8,190 nucleotides of DNA. It comes from an uncultured Prevotellaceae bacterium (GTDB lineage Bacteria; Bacteroidota; Bacteroidia; Bacteroidales; Bacteroidaceae). The stretch is taken from positions 1-8,190 of the forward strand of contig OMTC01000063.1 of the NCBI GenBank assembly GCA_900313845.1, given 5' to 3'. Positions 6,940-8,190 of the stretch are shown one piece after another. The notes under the pieces were generated by a model, which did no database searches, was not told the origin of the DNA, and saw only the letters and a list, made by a program, of their open reading frames with translations. Numbering within the stretch: the first letter of the stretch is position 1; the number at the start of each line of letters is the position of its first letter. The translations under genes were made by a program, and so were the position numbers.

Positions 6940-7128
6940 AATGGCAGGTCTTCTGACTTAATTCCTGTGCAAACAGCCTTCCCAGACACTCCACGCTCCA
7001 CGTTTTACTCTTCACGTTTCTCGTCCAGTGGCACAAAATGTTTACACAAAAAAGGAATATTACAGCAGCGGGACTGTTCGGGATTCACACCCGATTCCCT
7101 TTTCATCACAATGATTGTGAACCAATTG
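6940..7128 (-). promoter_or_regulatory. Cobalamin (AdoCbl/MeCbl) riboswitch
   Basis: On the minus strand the leader carries the B12 box AGTCAGAAGACCTGCC (6943-6958), which fits the riboswitch consensus. The other conserved pieces come in the right order: GGGAATCGGGTGTGAATCCC (about 7080-7099), the CCCGCTGCTGTAA segment (about 7059-7073) and the GCCACTGG motif (about 7025-7032). CAATTGG near 7122-7128 may pair, with a bulge, with CCATTG just after the B12 box to form P1; the outer limits are therefore approximate. Binding of cobalamin should lower expression of btuB and the genes behind it. Members of this family exist with adenosyl- or methylcobalamin preference; I cannot tell which. Confidence 0.93.
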
Positions 7129-7133
7129 CGATG

Positions 7134-7165
7134 CAAAGTTAATACTTTTCTGCAAAACAAGCAAA
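7134..7165 (-). promoter_or_regulatory. Bacteroidota-type promoter of the B12 operon
   Basis: Minus-strand -33 TTTG (7162-7165), 20 bp spacer, -7 TAACTTTG (7134-7141). This is an ideal match to the Bacteroidota sigma-ABfr consensus. Transcription should start near 7127, at the outer edge of the aptamer, giving a leader of about 240 nt to btuB. The -33 box lies within an A9 tract on the plus strand. Confidence 0.8.
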
Positions 7166-7203
7166 AAAAAAGCTTCAATCCATTCATTAGCAAAATAAAT
7201 CAT

Positions 7204-7211
7204 TACCTTTG
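7204..7211 (+). promoter_or_regulatory. -7 box of the nucleosidase gene promoter
   Basis: TACCTTTG matches the TAnnTTTG -7 consensus. No clear TTTG is found 19-21 bp upstream, so the -33 element is poor. A start near 7218 would give a leader of about 60 nt to the ATG at 7280. This also argues against the in-frame ATG at 7226, which would have only about 8 nt of leader. Confidence 0.5.
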
Positions 7212-7279
7212 CAACAGAAACACTTATGTATTCTCTCATTAAAATCCTTATAATCCCTGATTTAAAACAAAATTCTTTG

Positions 7280-7960
7280 ATGAAAATAGGAATCCTTACA
7301 GCAATGGAGTCGGAGCACAATCAAATTGCAGCACTCCTCACAGACAAAAACACGGTAAACGATCAGTTTACCTACGTAGTTGGAAAACTCGATGACAAAG
7401 AAATCATCCTTCGTCAATGTGGCATTGGCAAAGTGAATGCCGCTGTTGGCACCGCCGAACTGATTCGCACTTTCCACCCCGATTACGTCATCTCAACTGG
7501 TGTGGCAGGCGGTATCGATTCATGCCTCAATGTAATGGATGTGGTAGTAAGCACAAAAACTGTGCATCACGATTTCTACATCGGTATGGGTTGTGAGTAC
7601 GGACAAGTGCAAGGCATGCCTACCTATTTCGAAGCCGACCAACGCCTCGTGGATGCAGCACTCGCACTCAACAACCCGACTATCCACACAGGTCTCATCT
7701 GTACGGGCGATCAGTTCATCAGCACTCAAGAAGAAATCGACAGTATCAAGCACAACTTCCCTGAAGGACTTGCTTGCGATATGGAATCGGTAGCTATTGC
7801 TCAGACTTGCTACATCTACCACGTTCCCTTCGTGAGTTTCCGCATCATCAGCGACACTCCAGGAGCCGACCATCACCAGCAGCAATACGACAATTTCTGG
7901 ATTGACATGGCAGACAAATCCTTCCAAATCACCCAGCAATTCCTTTCTCTCATCAAATAG
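7280..7960 (+). CDS. mtnN: 5'-methylthioadenosine/S-adenosylhomocysteine nucleosidase
   Basis: Cytosolic enzyme of 226 residues (E. coli enzyme 232). It splits the adenine from methylthioadenosine, S-adenosylhomocysteine and 5'-deoxyadenosine, clearing inhibitory by-products of SAM use. The start MKIGILTAMESE aligns with the E. coli MKIGIIGAMEEE; an earlier in-frame ATG (7226) adds 18 residues unlike the family. Visible signatures: general-acid/base region Glu12, CGIGKVNAA (47-55), STGVAGG (72-78), VVVSTKTVHHDF (88-99), TGDQFIS (142-148), the catalytic segment CDMESVAIA (166-174, Glu169) and the catalytic aspartate in RIISD (188-192, Asp192). It is divergent from the B12 operon. A thematic link is possible because B12-dependent methionine synthase acts in the same methyl cycle, but the neighbour position alone does not prove it. 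Confidence 0.95.
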   Translation: MKIGILTAMESEHNQIAALLTDKNTVNDQFTYVVGKLDDKEIILRQCGIGKVNAAVGTAELIRTFHPDYVISTGVAGGIDSCLNVMDVVVSTKTVHHDFYIGMGCEYGQVQGMPTYFEADQRLVDAALALNNPTIHTGLICTGDQFISTQEEIDSIKHNFPEGLACDMESVAIAQTCYIYHVPFVSFRIISDTPGADHHQQQYDNFWIDMADKSFQITQQFLSLIK

Positions 7961-8021
7961 TATCCCTCAACATTTCTCCATCTTACCTACATCTATTATC
8001 AACAATAACCATTTCCATCAA

Positions 8022-8136
8022 GTAAATCCCCTGTATCGCTATTGTCAATCCCCTATATCGTACTCGTCAATCCCCTATAACGTACGAGTACGTCCCCTAT
8101 AGCGAAATGGTGTGTCCCCTGCAAATTTTTAGTACA
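8022..8136. repeat. Iteron-like array: five direct repeats with exact 22-bp period
   Basis: TCCCCT begins at 8027, 8049, 8071, 8093 and 8115, always 22 bp apart. Aligned units share TCCCCT at positions 1-6, A at 9, CG at 11-12 (four of five) and GT at 18-19 in all five. A GT also precedes the first unit at the same phase (8022-8023), so the core is GT-N3-TCCCCT-RTA-N-CG. The last unit is the most diverged and is AT-rich. Inside the array, CGTACTCGT (8059-8067) and ACGAGTACG (8084-8092) form a 9-bp inverted repeat. A 22-bp phase of about two helical turns fits protein binding along one DNA face, as in plasmid iterons or initiator-autorepression sites; function is inference. The 61 bp between mtnN and the array (7961-8021) hold nothing I recognise. 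Confidence 0.8.
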
Positions 8137-8150
8137 TCCAGCCTTGATTA

Positions 8151-8190
8151 ATGTTACAAGAATCAAAACTGAGACGTAAACGCATAAAAA
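8151..8190 (+). CDS. Possible start of a gene cut by the window edge
   Basis: ATG at 8151 opens a frame that stays open to the last base and encodes a basic stretch, MLQESKLRRKRIK. It begins 15 bp after the repeat array. Thirteen codons are too few to name a family. Context would suit a DNA-binding or replication-initiator protein acting on the repeats, but the N-terminus does not show the start I would expect of Rep_3 initiators. The true gene could begin elsewhere or not exist. Confidence 0.25.
   Translation, partial: MLQESKLRRKRIK

Noticed and set aside
7226..7279. N-terminal extension of the nucleosidase from ATG 7226
   Set aside because: The added 18 residues have no match in the family, and the promoter -7 box would leave almost no leader. 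MKIGILTAMESE at 7280 fits the family start exactly.
7902..8102. 66-codon plus-strand frame overlapping the mtnN end and the repeat array
   Set aside because: It begins inside mtnN in another frame, and its composition simply reads through the repeats.
8027..8136. CRISPR array
   Set aside because: The period is only 22 bp with no room for spacers, and the units are degenerate rather than identical repeats separated by unique sequence.

Overview
The window looks like chromosomal DNA of a Bacteroidales bacterium, probably Prevotellaceae or a close relative. The evidence is the Bacteroidota-type promoters (TTTG, about 20 bp, TAnnTTTG), the absence of regular Shine-Dalgarno sequences, a DUF4923-type lipoprotein, and a BtuG-type beta-propeller lipoprotein with an acidic surface-export signal. 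Genus is inferred, not proven.

Central region (7165 down to 1479, minus strand): a vitamin B12 uptake operon. A Bacteroidota promoter (7134-7165) is followed by a cobalamin riboswitch with an exact B12 box (6943-6958). Then come btuB (outer-membrane TonB-dependent transporter), btuG (surface B12-capturing propeller lipoprotein), btuF (periplasmic-side binding lipoprotein) and btuC (inner-membrane permease). BtuG should capture corrinoid outside the cell and pass it to BtuB. TonB-energised transport then delivers it to BtuF, and BtuC imports it. The ATPase gene btuD, which often completes such a set, is not in the window: btuC is followed by about 600 bp of repeat-rich non-coding DNA.

Left region (1-1478): an imperfect nested palindrome (1-201), a small DUF4923-type lipoprotein gene (260-883, minus) with its own promoter near 1018-1047, and a gene-free stretch (884-1478) holding a family of direct and inverted repeats.

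Right region (7166-8190, plus strand): a 5'-methylthioadenosine/S-adenosylhomocysteine nucleosidase gene transcribed divergently from the B12 operon. After it comes a strict 22-bp-period array of five units (8027-8136) that resembles plasmid iterons, just upstream of a possible gene start at the window edge. This array is the least explained structure here. Nothing in the window is a clearly new system; the B12 locus is a recognisable gut-Bacteroidota type with a missing ATPase gene.
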